From assembly GCA_018398585.1 (NCBI GenBank), contig JAGTTD010000003.1:4534637-4598636 (forward strand): DNA of 64,000 bases, in the 5' to 3' direction. The notes under the pieces are model-generated. The model made no database searches. It was not told the DNA's origin and saw only the letters and a program-made list of their open reading frames with translations. The DNA comes from Simmondsia chinensis. Lineage: Eukaryota; Streptophyta; Magnoliopsida; Caryophyllales; Simmondsiaceae. Position 1 is the first letter of the stretch; each line of letters begins with the position of its first letter. This document shows, in pieces, positions 23,249-34,914 of this stretch. The translations under genes were made by a program, and so were the position numbers.

Positions 23249-25135
23249 GCTTTGACATCCAATTGTTGGAACGCATTTAAATATTTTTCCCTAATTAACT
23301 AGAGCAGGTGCAGCGAAAACCTATTTAGAATTCTTAATTTTAAATCTAATGCCCTAATCTAATTAAATTTATCAATTAGACCTAGATCTTACTCTAATAG
23401 GCTCATAATATGACAATAAAAAAATATCAAATAACACATAAATAAACATAGTGTGTAGATTAAACGAAATGAAGGAATAACAAATCAAATATCAAATACT
23501 TAATTTAGACATACCTGAAGCACGAATCCCTACTCTGATTTGAAGATCTCAAATTGGAAGAAAGCTTATTGACACTTTAAGGCCTTCTTTACAATGATTT
23601 CTTTTAGCAACGGAGTGTGGGCTCCGAAAATATTTAATTTTAGGAAAAATTTCGGAACAAAATTTTTTCTTTTAACATTTCCAAAAATAATTTTTTAAAA
23701 AAATTATGCTAAACAATAATTTAAGAAACCCTAAGACAATTTTAGAATTTTTTTCATGATAGAAAACGAGCCTCCAAAACCTAAAACTAAATAAATATAC
23801 GACATAATATCGTATATTTATAAGCAAAATCCACACCGCGTGCTAGAGGTCCCTTTCCTTGTAAAAATTTGTTTCTGAGTCCCTCTTTTGTTTTTTGTTT
23901 TTTGTTTTGTAATATGCCTGCCTATCCCTGTTAAGTTGTAATCCCCTGCGTGTAATACACGCGCGGTGCTGCACAGAGTTTTTTCTTTCCTTTTCTTGTA
24001 CTTCCTTTCGTATAAATTCTCACATGTATAAATTTATCTCATGAATATTTAGTTAACATGATCATTTATTTATCTCATAAATAAATAATTCATCCCATTA
24101 ATTTATTTTAAAAATTTTCAAATAGTGCTTTAATTGAGACTTGCAAATGGACCTTCAGGACAATTTAATTCTATCTTCAAATTGGTTAAATCAAATTATC
24201 ATCTCATGATAATAATTGATTACTATTTAGTAAATCTTAATTCCACTAATAAGTTTTACTGCACTCTACAATTAAATATATTCACTCAAGAATTTCCCAA
24301 ATAGTTATTATTTTGATAATTAACCATTCTATTAGATATCTATGAGCAAAAATAACTTTAATTACTATCATCATTTTTCTCATATCTATCGCCATAGTTC
24401 CTGATTTACCCTTCTTGAACAATTCATAATACAGAAACAATTTCCGTATAAATTCTAAATGTTAAACATATGGATTGCTCTGGCCAAAGATTCTAGAATA
24501 TATTCATGTATTTACAAATGGACCGAGAGATCATCTTATATTTTAGATTCCTAGTAAAATATTCGCTCCTTCTATACTTCATGCAATTGTCCAACAAACC
24601 TAACAAGATCCTGGTTATACTCAATAACCTCATCATTTTAGTGCATCAAAGCAATTAAAATTCCATGCACGAGCTTGAACTATTTCCCGGATAGAATTAT
24701 CATCTTGCAGAATTAATTATTCTGAGAGCAGTTAAAGAAACAAATTATTCAGGTGGTCTTGCTCAGTGTTCCAATCTTATTGAAATTACCAACATAATGC
24801 TATTGGATCTCTATCCACATCACCAACGCAAATTATCAAAAGTATCATATAATAGTCTTATTAGACAAGTTATCCAAACTTATCATCAGTTATGAACATA
24901 CTTTAACAACACATCATTAGTTTGATCTAAGTCTTTCCATGGTTCAATCTTATTGATCACTTAAACCAAAAATGACATGTCATCTTGGACAACGTCCAAC
25001 TCATGGAACGTTTTGGAAATCACACGCATATTTAACTCGTAAAACATAATCAAACAATAAATAAACAAAAAAGAAATTATATGTTTAATATTTAAAATTT
25101 TCTAATTAGGTTTTCTTTGGATAGCTATTCCAACA
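23249..25135 (-). repeat. 5' LTR and primer-binding site of element C
   Basis: On the minus strand the LTR starts TGTTGGAATAGCTATCC at 25135 and ends at 23264 in a CCAACA boundary (about 1.87 kb). It shares blocks with the A and B LTRs (for example TTAATTGTAGAGTGCAGTAA-type words and a CACTTCAGG-TAT-T box, here near 23510). Just beyond it the plus strand reads GCTTTGACATCCAAT (23249-23263), a damaged complement of TTGGTATCAGAGC. So this is a 5' LTR and the internal part lies to the left. Gypsy fragment G begins at the very next base, 25136. Confidence 0.8.
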
Positions 25136-27110
25136 TAGGCAACATTTGTTAACAAAGTGCATTGAAAAAGTTCCCCTTAATGACTAACTAGGTAAACTTC
25201 CTTGGTTTTGTAATATCTAAGAAAGGAATAAAAATAGACATGAGTGAGGTGGAGGCCATCACGAAAGGACCTTAATGAGGATCTAAAGTCTTTATGGTCT
25301 TGTTCGTTCTACTGATGATTTATCTAGTATTTCAGCATCATCATGCTGCCAATCTTGGATTATATGATGGGCGAGAACCACATATGGGCGCCTCAAGCAT
25401 GTAACACCTTTGGGGACATTAAGCCAACATTAACATCTGCTCTACTACTTCCGTTACCGGATCTTCAGAAGTCGTTTGAATTGCTTACCCCCATGTCTAT
25501 GTTCGGAATCTACACTGTGCTCAAGTAGGTGGGATCGTAGATTGTGTACTTTGGTAGACACTTAGTGGAAGCAAGTTCAGGTAATTGGCTTATGAGGTGC
25601 AGTTCCATGTTGTATTTTAGCAATGGGGCACTAGAAGTCATATCATCCCAATAGACAGTATATTTTTCTTGGACAATGTTGTTAAGAAGTACATCATGGC
25701 TAGAACATGTTATCTAAGAGGCATGCGAAGTGGGAAAATTACATTCAACTTTTTCATTTAGTACTAAAGCATAAATCTATAGCATTACATAAGGTGGCTA
25801 AAGCCTTTAGTAAGATGATGATATTAAAAAATACATGGGCTATCCTACTCAGATTTGAGACACTGGCGGAACAATATCAAATTAATCCCGCCTTTGAGGC
25901 ATTTGGCATGAAGCCATATATGGAAGAACTCTAGGATATTTTATCCATGAGGGGTTCATCTTCATGGGGAATCAGCTGTGCATTCCAACCTTCATCCATC
26001 GGCTCGAACTCATCCAAGAGAAGCAAAACAAGGGGCACATGGCCCTAGAGAAAAGGGCCAAGTTACTGACAAGTACATTGTATGGGCCCCACATGATGAT
26101 AAAATTAACCGGTATATCAGTTGATGCTGGATATGCTATTTTTCAAATGAGGCACAACCTATGTTTGACTATACTTATTGCTCTCGATTTATATTCGAGC
26201 TTGAGTGGATTTCAGTACAGACTTAGTATTGGGATTACCGAGGACAGAATGAGGGGTTGATTCAATCGCTGTGGCGGTTGACAAATTCTCAAAGATGGTG
26301 CATTTCCTATCTTAAAAGAAGGTCATGGATGTTGAGTACATGGCACAATTGTACGCACGAGGTGTACCAGTTACATGGTTTACCCACCATCATTATATTA
26401 GACAGAGATGTGTAGGAACCACTTTTGGATAAGCTTATAGAAGATGGAGAATATCTCAGTGGACTATAGCATTGGTCATTGCCAATAGACGAATGGGCAG
26501 ACAAAGGTGACAGATAGTGCCTTGGAACATGTCTTGAGGTGTCTAATGGCCGAGAGCACGAAAGGCTGGGACAAGAGGTTACACTAGGCAAATTAACTAA
26601 AGTACAGGGTTCCCATCATTTCTTGTTTGCTATGGTTATGTTCCCAGGTTGCTTGTTGGACTTAGCGCCAATACTGAACTTTAGCACCAATACCCGAACT
26701 TCCTTGCCAATATGGTAAGGTAGAAAACTTCATCTCTAATCTTCATAGCATTCATCAAAAAACGAAAGAGTTGTTACAGCAAGAAGACGCCAAATGTAAG
26801 TCAGAGGCAGATAAATGGCACAGGGGTGGAAAGCTGTAGGTTGTGGACCAGATCTGGGTGAATCTTACCTGGGAGATGTTTCCAGCATATGATTGCAGTG
26901 AGCTTCGGCCTTGAGGTTGGACCATTAAAAATAACAAAGAAGACCAACCCGAATCCTTATTCCTGCAGCTTCCAAACAGAATGCGGAAATTCAACGTTTC
27001 AATGTGAAGGGGCTACTCGAATCCAAACGGGAATTTTCTCTACAAAAGGAGGAGGATGATACAAATCGGGATACAAATCCAAGCGAGTAATTGACCAATT
27101 TACTTGGCGA
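25136..27110 (+). pseudogene. Ty3/gypsy pol 3' half (element G)
   Basis: Broken + strand frames in gypsy order. RT end: GFVISKKGIKIDMSEVEAI near 25210-25260. RNase H: LPDLQKSFEL near 25460, then LSKRHAKWENYIQLFHLVLKHKS near 25710, which ends in KVAKAFSK where DALSR is usual. Integrase zinc-finger lead: GNQLCIP then RLELIQE (25964 on). Integrase core: DFSIGI region, then HEVYQLHGLPTIIILDRDV near 26355-26415, then NGQTKVTDSALG near 26490-26530. Integrase C-terminus: KTKELLQQEDAKCKSEADK near 26760-26815, IWVNLTWEMFPAYDCS near 26845-26900, and INPNSY- and NVEGLLE-like words to about 27030. Element C cuts its left side. Confidence 0.85.
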
Positions 27111-27791
27111 GTAAGTGGGAGTGGGTAGGGAGTTGGTGGCACTGGAGAGTTCCTTTTTATAGAAGCCAAGAGTTTCACACTAGTTCAAACTCCGCCCATG
27201 CTTGCACATATGGATAGCAAGTCATCCTTCTAGGTGCTCAAGTTTGGGTGAGAATAGTAATATTTAGTGTTTGATTTGAAGTATAAGTTAGATGAGAGTG
27301 CGTATACAAAGAGCAGCAGTTGTTTTTTGGTAGTTTTTGAAATTTTCATTATTTTCTAATTGTTGTTAGTTTTCTCTTACACTAGGTGAGACATAAGATT
27401 GAAATATTATTTTCTCTTTTCTTCATTGCTTTAGAAATAACAATTAAGAAAAGCTGTTAAATCCTTCTATTTTCCCTTCAATCTTTTTTGGCAATTTGCA
27501 TCACATATGCTAGATGTACCCGGTGCTTTTTTTAATGTACAAATTACAAAGCATATTGTATAGGTTTATCACTTTAATTGCCCATTCATTTTAAGGTGGA
27601 ACCAAAAGTATCTACTTACAACAATCCTTCATAATGAAAACATATTGCAATGTTATGGCAATTTGATCTGGCTTTTTTATAATTAGGAGTACATCAAAAT
27701 ATTAAGATACATTAGAAAAAAATTAAAAATATAAATACTATTCAATTATAAAACTAATAGTTATTTAGGATAATGAGAAGAAATGAAATAC
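27111..27791. other. spacer between element G and the CASP-like gene
   Basis: No coding segment is recognisable on either strand. This is where exon 3 of the CASP-like gene would be expected, and nothing resembling its conserved end was seen. An LTR of G could lie at 27110-27480, but without a partner it cannot be shown. Confidence 0.4.
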
Positions 27792-28930
27792 CGTGTCAAT
27801 AATGGAGATTATCCTGGACCAACAATCATTTATATCCAGCTTCTTTCGGAAAATCTTGATGCCCAACACCACCATGTTCGCAATAGTAGCCAATCCATTT
27901 GCCACAACGAAGAACCTACAACATTTTATTCCGTCTGATTAATTTTTAAAGGAAGTAGCTTAGAAATAATACATACAAAATTCATAGAACAATTTCGAAA
28001 GTATCGTCACATATGTTTGTACATAATTTTTCATTTTATTGGAGGGGAAAAAGAAAAAAGAAAAAAAACCATCATAATGACAGTAAATGCATTTGCATAA
28101 AATGATATAGTAAGCATTTCAAAATCACTAACAATACACTGTGAGAAAAAGAAAAGGAAAACGAGCAAAGGTAATTTAGTGCAATTTAACAATTATCTTA
28201 TCTACTATTGAAAGTTGAGTTCCCCCACATTGGGTCTTATCCAATAGTGATATAGTTGTATAGTGTATGTTTGATTCTTCTTGCCTGATTGTATGTTTGA
28301 TTCTTCTTGCCTGATTGGCTTTTCCGTCATGCAATCCTATTTTATTTGTAGCATGTTTATTTTTTTATTCTTACTCTCGCTTTTATTTGGTTCATTATGG
28401 TCTTGCTTGTATGAGTAGCCTATGTTGTACTGCAACTTTGTTGCTAATTATAAAGAGGAAAAAAAAACTATTTTCTCCCTCCATATGAATTCTTTCTTCA
28501 TTTTTTTGTATGTCACCGTGTTTAATTTGCGATTAAAGAACTTTTGCATCTCTCTAGCACACCATCATTTGATAGTGGGTATCAACGAGTGATTATCAGA
28601 TAGGGAATTCGAAAGAAATAATAACATTAATCATCAACACATTAAAAGATAAATATATGGTGAAAACGAAAAGGTGTATAAATACACTTACATATTTGCA
28701 GGTGTGTCTTGAAACTTAGCCGTAACAGTGGCCTTTATTGGTGTAGTACCAATTGTTGCAACCACGATACTGTTGGTCTCTTTGTTTAGAGCCATCACAG
28801 CAGTTGCAGACAAAGTGGCCAGAATAGCAAAAAACCTAAGCAAAGCAAGCACCCTGTCGGTCTTTCTCCCTGTCGTTGATACCAATGAACTATAACCTAC
28901 TGTAGGCTTTTCAACACCCAATGAAGCCAT
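27792..28930 (-). CDS. CASP-like membrane protein gene, exons 1 and 2 (partial)
   Basis: CASP-like (CASPL, DUF588) proteins are four-helix plant membrane proteins; the CASPs themselves organise Casparian-strip domains. Exon 1 (28930-28692) starts MASLGVEKP and encodes helix 1 (RVLALLRFFAILATLSATAV), with the Arg in the helix, then ATVTAKFQDTPAN. The donor is GTAAGT (28691) and the acceptor GTTGTAG (27916). Exon 2 (27915-27792, 124 nt) gives FFVVANGLATIANMVVLGIK (helix 2), an IFRKKLDIN loop, and IISIIDT starting helix 3 with its Asp. The two exons join in frame to exactly 121 codons, ending at a weak GGTATTT donor. The last exon (helix 4, Cys-containing loop) is not in the adjoining 680 bp. 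The gene is either truncated or has a very long transposon-filled last intron. The only likely host gene here. Confidence 0.85.
27916..28691 (-). other. intron 1 of the CASP-like gene, with a 26-bp tandem repeat
   Basis: Bounded by a GTAAGT donor and a TAG acceptor on the minus strand; phase 2. It contains an exact tandem duplication of a 26-bp unit (28265-28290 and 28291-28316, plus strand GTATGTTTGATTC...). No other structure was seen. Confidence 0.75.
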
Positions 28931-28979
28931 GCTTAATTTGAATAGAAGAAGTCTCCAAAAATGGCCGCTTATGGTTTGG

Positions 28980-28988
28980 TATATATAG
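28980..28988 (-). promoter_or_regulatory. TATA box of the CASP-like gene
   Basis: Minus strand CTATATATA, about 50 bp upstream of the ATG at 28930. This would place the transcription start about 20-25 bp before the ATG, a short but plausible plant 5' leader. It is the only such box close to the start. Confidence 0.6.
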
Positions 28989-29120
28989 CTAAGATTTTTC
29001 TCAGAGAAAGTAAAGGTTAGAGGAGATTTTAATTTTGGATCTCTTATTTTAAAATTATAATCTTTCTTTTAATATAATGTATTTTCATATAAAGTCAAAA
29101 GAAAATACGTTCCCCAAAAA

Positions 29121-30730
29121 GAGTTTTTTTTTATCTAATTAGCACATTTTTTTCAAAAAAATTAGCAATTTGGCATAATTTAAAAAATATTTAGCGATTT
29201 GACACATTTTACTGTTGCAAAATGGTTGCATAACGTACGGAATGTCGTACAGACATTCCGTACGTCGTGCAAGAGCGGCACTATTGCACTCTGTACGGGA
29301 CGGTGTGCAACAGTGCCCTTTTTACCCTCTTTAAAATTAAAAAAAATTAATAAAGTTTCTTTTTAATTTTAATTATTTTAATTTTTAATTACATAATTTT
29401 AATCATTAAATACATTGACATTTTAAATTAAAAATTATATGTGTATTATTATTTAAACTATTAATAAGGAAGATATAAATGAGCAACACATTTAAATGAG
29501 GATATGGTGATATGTATATTATTATTTAAACTATTTCACACAGAAATTATGGTATTATAATATTATTAATAATGAGAACATAAATGAGGGACACATTTAA
29601 ATGAAGAAATGTTGATGTTTTCAACAAAAAATCACGAGTTTATGCATTTGTCTATAATTATTTGAATTATTTTATTAGATACATGTAACTCAAAAACTAA
29701 AAAATTATTTCATATAGTTTATAAAATATATTTTAAAAATTCATATATATTAGTTTTTGAGTTACATGTATCTAATAAAATAGTTCAAATAATAATATAC
29801 AAATGCATAAACTCGTAATTTTTTGTTGGAAATATCAACATTTCTTCATTTAAATGTATCCCTTATTTACATCATCCTTATTAATCATATTATAATACCA
29901 TATTTTCTGTTTAAGATAGTTTGAATAATAATATACATATCATCATCTCCTCATTTAAATGTTGCCCTCATTTATATCTTCCTTATTAATAGTTCAAATA
30001 ATAATAAACATATACTTTTTAATTTAAAATGTATATGTATTTAGTGATTGAAATTTTAAAATTAAAAATTAAAATAATTTAAATTAAAAAGAAATTTTAT
30101 TTTTTTTTTAATTTTAAAGATGTAAAACTTTAAAAAAAAAAAAAAGTACCACAGTTGCGCTCCGTACTGGACTTCATGCAACCACTTTGCTCTAGTAAAC
30201 CGTGTTGAATCGCTAAATATTTTTAGAATTGTGCCAAATCGCTAAATTTCCTTTAAAGAACGTGCCGGTTAGCTAAAAATAACTTAAATGTGTCCCTCAT
30301 TTATATCCTCCTTATTAATTGTATTATAATATCATAGCTCCTATATGGGATAGTTTAAATAATAATACACATATCACCATTTCCTCATTTAAATGTGTTC
30401 ATCATTTACATCTTCCTTATTAATTGTTCAAATAATAATATATATATACCTTTTAATTTAAAATATATATGTATTTAATGATTCAAATTATAAAATTAAA
30501 AATTAAAAAGAAATTTTATTAATATTTTTTAAATTTTGAAGAGGTAAAACTAAAAAAAAATTGGACACTGTTGCACAATATACGGAACATCGTGCAACAC
30601 TGCGGCACGACGTTCCATACGTCGTGCAACCACTTGCTACAGTAAAACGTGTCAAATCACTATATAATTTTGAAATTATGCCAAATTGCTAAATTTTTTT
30701 TAAAAAATGTGCTAATTAGCTAAAAAACTC
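29121..30730. mobile_element. foldback DNA element 1 (Mutator-like MITE candidate)
   Basis: The ends are inverted: GAGTTTTTT...CTAATTAGCACATTTTTT at the left and its complement at the right, continuing through TTTAGCAATTTGGCATAATT, GATTTGACAC-TTTTACTGT-GCAA and GTGCAAC-rich blocks. The arms meet at about 29725 (palindrome 29671-29699 with 29751-29780). A second copy of the outer right arm (about 30288-30730) follows the first (to about 30285). Flanks CCCCAAAAA (29112-29120) and CCCCTCAAA (30731-30739) agree at 7 of 9 bases, as expected for a 9-bp Mutator-type target duplication. No transposase is encoded. Confidence 0.75.
29233..29265. repeat. GC-rich subterminal hairpin in foldback element 1
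   Basis: Perfect inverted repeat ACGTACGGAATGTC, 5-base loop, GACATTCCGTACGT. It lies about 110 bp inside the left end, in otherwise AT-rich sequence. A related but imperfect motif recurs near 30575-30630 in the right arm. Confidence 0.85.
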
Positions 30731-30752
30731 CCCCTCAAATTGGTAAAGTTAG

Positions 30753-31662
30753 TGTTGGAATAAGAGGGTCGGGTGCTTCAATTTTGATCAGCATGTATGA
30801 ACATCTCAGTTCTATATAAAAAATTTAGAGGTGGAAAAACCATTTTTTATACCCCTTCTCTTTGACTTGGCAAAGTCCTGTGGACTTCGAGGGTACATAC
30901 TGGGCCAGACACAGGCACACGCGTGCCCCGTCCCACACTGCTATTGATTTTATAACCATCATATTTTTAATTTGTAGAAATTGAACTCGAGACCATTTTC
31001 TTATTGGTTTGAGCTCGAGGCTGCAAGTTTGAGCTCAAGTTGTCATTTCCAGAAAACCTTGAGGGTGCTATCTCAAGGTATTGCCAGCCACTTCGGGCTC
31101 AAGCTTGAGCTCGAGGTATACATCTTGTCTATTTCAATGCCCACTCTTTCCATAACCGTTCTTTTTATAATTGAAGCCCGATTTTTTGCTCCTCATATCT
31201 GCCCACTCCCCATATTGTGGCCATATTTTCCGCGCTCTTTCTATAACTGACCGTTGCTTAACGGACAATCTTTTGCTATTAAATTTAATACCTTAGAGCT
31301 TTGTTTCAGACACAAAAATATACTGATACATACATATTTCTCCACTGCTTTGCTTTCTCTCTGAAAAATTCTTTCATCTTTAATACTGAACAGCTTGAAG
31401 CATGTTGCAATCCATCTTTTCGTAGTACACTATGAGGGGTCAGAGTGCCTGTGGTCTCGTTGTACCTATGCAAGGGCATAAACGACTTAGGGTAGTACAG
31501 TTCTCCACAGTGCAATAATTCTAAAATTTGTACGCTCTTTTAATTTTTGTTCTTTTTGCTGTATGTTTTGTCATTCTCGAGCTCCTGTTAACAAACTTCG
31601 AGTTAACTTCTAATTATATTAAAGTTATATTTTGATTATTCATTAACATTATTTGTCCAACA
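30753..31662 (+). repeat. solo LTR H (family-1 copia)
   Basis: Starts TGTTGGAATAAGAGGGTCGGG and ends TTTGTCCAACA. It carries the family-1 blocks GTGCTTCAATTTTGAT, TTTTTATACCCC, CTCGAG-rich part (30985-31110), GAAGCATGTTGCAATCCATC and GGCATAAACGACTTAGGG. Flanks GTTAG (30748-30752) and GTTTG (31663-31667) agree at 4 of 5. No internal region follows, so the two LTRs of an older element have probably recombined. It lies only 22 bp from foldback element 1. Confidence 0.8.
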
Positions 31663-32614
31663 GTTTGGGAGCTGAACTCACGGGGAGAAATGGGTTTATA
31701 CATTCAACATATGATCTTCTAAAGTGGAGGAAAAAATTGTCACTTAGATATCATGTGGTTTGATAATTTATTATCTAGTTACCCCTATATTTCAAAATGC
31801 ACAAAAAGAAGCATCAAGATTCAAAAATTATATCATTTAGCACACTGAAGTTTTAACTAATTGACCATGCATGCAAATTTAAATTGCGTGAATTTTGCGG
31901 ATTTTTAATTGAATATAAATTAACTTAATAACATTCGCTTCTTGTATTCCTTCCAGGTCTGTTATCAAATGTAAGGCGAAGAAAGGGAACTTAACCTAAT
32001 TGCGTGTCTAAAATGACGCTAATTTTCTAGTGAGCATACTATTTTGGGTTTTTTTTTTTATTTTTTTTTGCCAAATTTTGCGAAGTATTATTTTCTCGAG
32101 GGTAGTAAGGTATTTGTTTATGTATCAATTGCTTTTTTTTCTTGAAGATAGGTGGTTCTACCACAATTAAAAGGGTTCAGTCATTACGTAAAAACTCGTG
32201 AATGGCTGTAGGGTGTGACATGTCTCTCTTGCGAACAGTTACTAGGATCGAGGTGTGAATAGTATACAAGTTTATCTTATATCTTATACAGTAATAAATT
32301 TAGAATAATGAACTCAGATCATTGAATTTGAATTCAAGATATGCCTATTAAAAAGGTTAAGATATTTGAAAACAAAATAACAAAAATAATTAAGTTACTA
32401 TTTAAAGGTTTAAAATCGTTCAAGCTGTAACAGTAGTTTAGTTTCTATAACACTATCTGAAACAAAAAAACAATATCATGGTATTACAACTTGATTTAGT
32501 TTCCACATAAATTTGGCCCAACATGGGATAACTTGAAATTTGAAATGGTCCAACTAGATTGACCAAGGTAAACGGAGCCCAAAATGATTCATCCCCAACT
32601 CAAACCTAGTGCAT
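31663..32614. other. unannotated spacer
   Basis: Unique-looking AT-rich sequence between solo LTR H and element E. No coding segment, repeat or RNA gene was recognised on either strand. Confidence 0.4.
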
Positions 32615-32619
32615 GCTTA

Positions 32620-33551
32620 AGCTGGTGAAATAGGTGAATGAGCAATCGAAATATAACTCTTTATTACAATTAATATAATTTTGAGTTTACACGAACGATG
32701 AAAGAAATGACTTTAACAAAATAATGGAAAGGAAAGAATTGAATGAAGCAATTGCGGTGCTTTGCAAAATCCACTCCCTAATTCATTTATGCCCCACAGA
32801 GGTACAATGGGATGAATGGCACTCCGACTCCCTGTGTCAACACAACACCCACCACAACAGTGTACTTTGGGGAGATGGGTTGGAGTATGCCCCAACTTAC
32901 TTAGTATCGGAGGAGAAAATATTTTGAGAGAGAAAAGGAACGCCGTGAAGAAGAAGTAATATTTGTCTTAATTGTGCTTCTGTGTTAAATACGTACTTTG
33001 CAAAACCCTAAGGATATGTATTTATAAAAAAAAATGTTTAAAAGATCATGGCAAAGAATCCGCCTCAAATAAAGAGAGTGGCGGATATGGGAAACTAAAA
33101 ATCCTACCAATTATGAGAAAAATTAGTTAAGCAAAGAGCGGGAATTGACGTAGTCAAAATGGGTACTCGAGCTTGTAGTCTCGAGCCTCGAGATAGGTCA
33201 TATAGCAGTATCTAGAGGCAACTCCCATGAGGTCCACTTAGGATGGACAACGTAAGCTCAAGCCAAAGGTCTCGAGCACTTCGAGTTTGTTTATAACAAC
33301 TTAAACAAATACAAAGGTTGTAAAAATAGAAGTTTGGGTTAGAAAAAGTCTACACAGCGACGGCAGACTAGGCGAGGTGGGACGCGCACGCGTGTGTGGT
33401 TAACAAAACCCACTCCAAGCCCCTTAAGACTTGACCAAGTATAATAACAAGGGGATATATAAACTAGACTCTCCTCCTCTAGATTTTCTATGTGGGATAG
33501 AGGGTTTTCTCAAGACTTCAAAATTGACGCACACTACCCCCAAATTCCAAT
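32620..33551 (-). repeat. 3' LTR of element E
   Basis: On the minus strand it starts near 33551 (TATTGGAATTTGGGGGTAG; the usual first bases are TGTTGG) and ends CACCAGCT at 32620. It contains the TTTATATATCCCCTTG box near 33455 and several CTCGAG words (33166-33300). A G-rich polypurine-like tract (minus-strand GTGTGGGGGAT) lies just upstream at about 33552-33563. Confidence 0.85.
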
Positions 33552-34164
33552 AATCCCCCACACAGTTTAATTTTGAGAGAGGAAGGAAAGAAAGAATGTT
33601 ACTGAGCAATGAGACCTACACTTAACGATGCTATTTTCTTTTCGATTTGAAACAACACCTATTTTCTAAGCATGTCCCACAACCACAATGGGAGAACAAG
33701 GTCTTGATGTCCCACAACCACAATGGGAGAACAAGGTTTTGAACAATGAGCAATCATTGTGAAAAGCATACCTAACCCTTTCTTATGGTTCTTGAGGCTA
33801 AAATGCAGGCCGCGATCAGGACGAATGAGATCCCACAAAAATAATCCAAAACATGATATTAGAACGGCTTTAGAGAATAAGCCCATACTCTCAACAGGAG
33901 GACCTTCTACCTCCACAATCCCATAGGTGAATCCATTAGGTGCATTGTCCCCACACCACCATAAAAGGTTATGGACATCATTAAGAATCAAAGGCTCAAC
34001 CTCAAATCATGGTAGTAGCAATGTGTCCAGTAGGTGTGCTGTCCTACACCACCACGAATGGCTATGGACGATATTAAGAGCATTAAGCTTAACCTCCATC
34101 ATGGCAGATTCAGTAGGACCTAGAGCCACTCCTACAACAAACATGGGAATGGTTCAAGTGGCTA
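33552..34164 (-). other. 3' untranslated region of element E
   Basis: Matches the region after pol in D. It has two copies of the segment containing CACCTA(A/C)TGGA (plus-strand positions 33932 and 34026, about 94 bp apart) and a separate 45-bp tandem duplication (33672-33716 and 33717-33761, starting ATGTCCCACAACC). The 110-codon open stretch at 33659-33991 crosses these repeats and shows no recognisable domain. Confidence 0.55.
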
Positions 34165-34914
34165 TCACAAATTTCTCTGTCTCTGATTTCGTTTGACCCA
34201 TTGAACATTGAGAGTAACTTCGGAGACGGGCATCCGCAAGATTAGGACACATAAGGGCTTTAGACCCATTCCCTCTACTATTTCATTTATAAATTTCCTT
34301 GCAAGGCCTTTTGTTAGGGGATCTGCTACATTTTTCTCACTCCTCACAAATTCGAGCGAGATCACATTATTCATTATCAAATTTCTCACAAAACCTTGCC
34401 TGAGATGAATATGCCTCTTCTTGCCATTTTAAACATCACTTTGAGTAACTCTAATGGTAGCTTGTGAGTTATAGTGTAACGACATCGAAGACACTAATTT
34501 CCCCCATAATGGAATGTGGGTTTCCCCCCATAATGGAATGTCTCCCAGGACACACCTTAGGCATTTAGCTTCTAAACTTGCCATCTAAAGAGTAATAAAT
34601 TTCAACTCCATGGTCGATTTAGCAATGCAGGTTTGTTTAGATTATTTTCATGAAATTGCACATTTAGCAAGCACAAGTACATAACCACTAGTAGAATGAA
34701 TTTCATCACAATCTGACACCCAATTAGCATAACAATATCCCTTTAACATAGCATGGAACCTTTTATAGTATAAACCCAAATTCATAGTATCTTTAAGATA
34801 CCTTAACCACCTTCTCAAGGCACTCCAATGCTCATCACAAGGGTTATGGGTGTAACAGCTAAGTCTACTAATGACATAAGCAATGTCAGAATGAGTGTAG
34901 TTCATTAAGAACAT
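34165..34914 (-). pseudogene. copia RNase H (element E)
   Basis: FLMNYTHSDIAYVISRLSCY leads into GYCYANWVSDCDEIHSTSGY (about 34680-34740). The first catalytic Asp (YCDAN in D) is Tyr here. The pol end NVADPLTKGLARKF and VEGMGLKPL lie at 34265-34350. One open frame holds the first half (34914-34648); the middle is frameshifted. Confidence 0.85.

Noticed and set aside
33659..33991. 110-codon open stretch on the minus strand
   Set aside because: It covers the 3' untranslated repeats of element E; the frame is not kept in the matching region of D.
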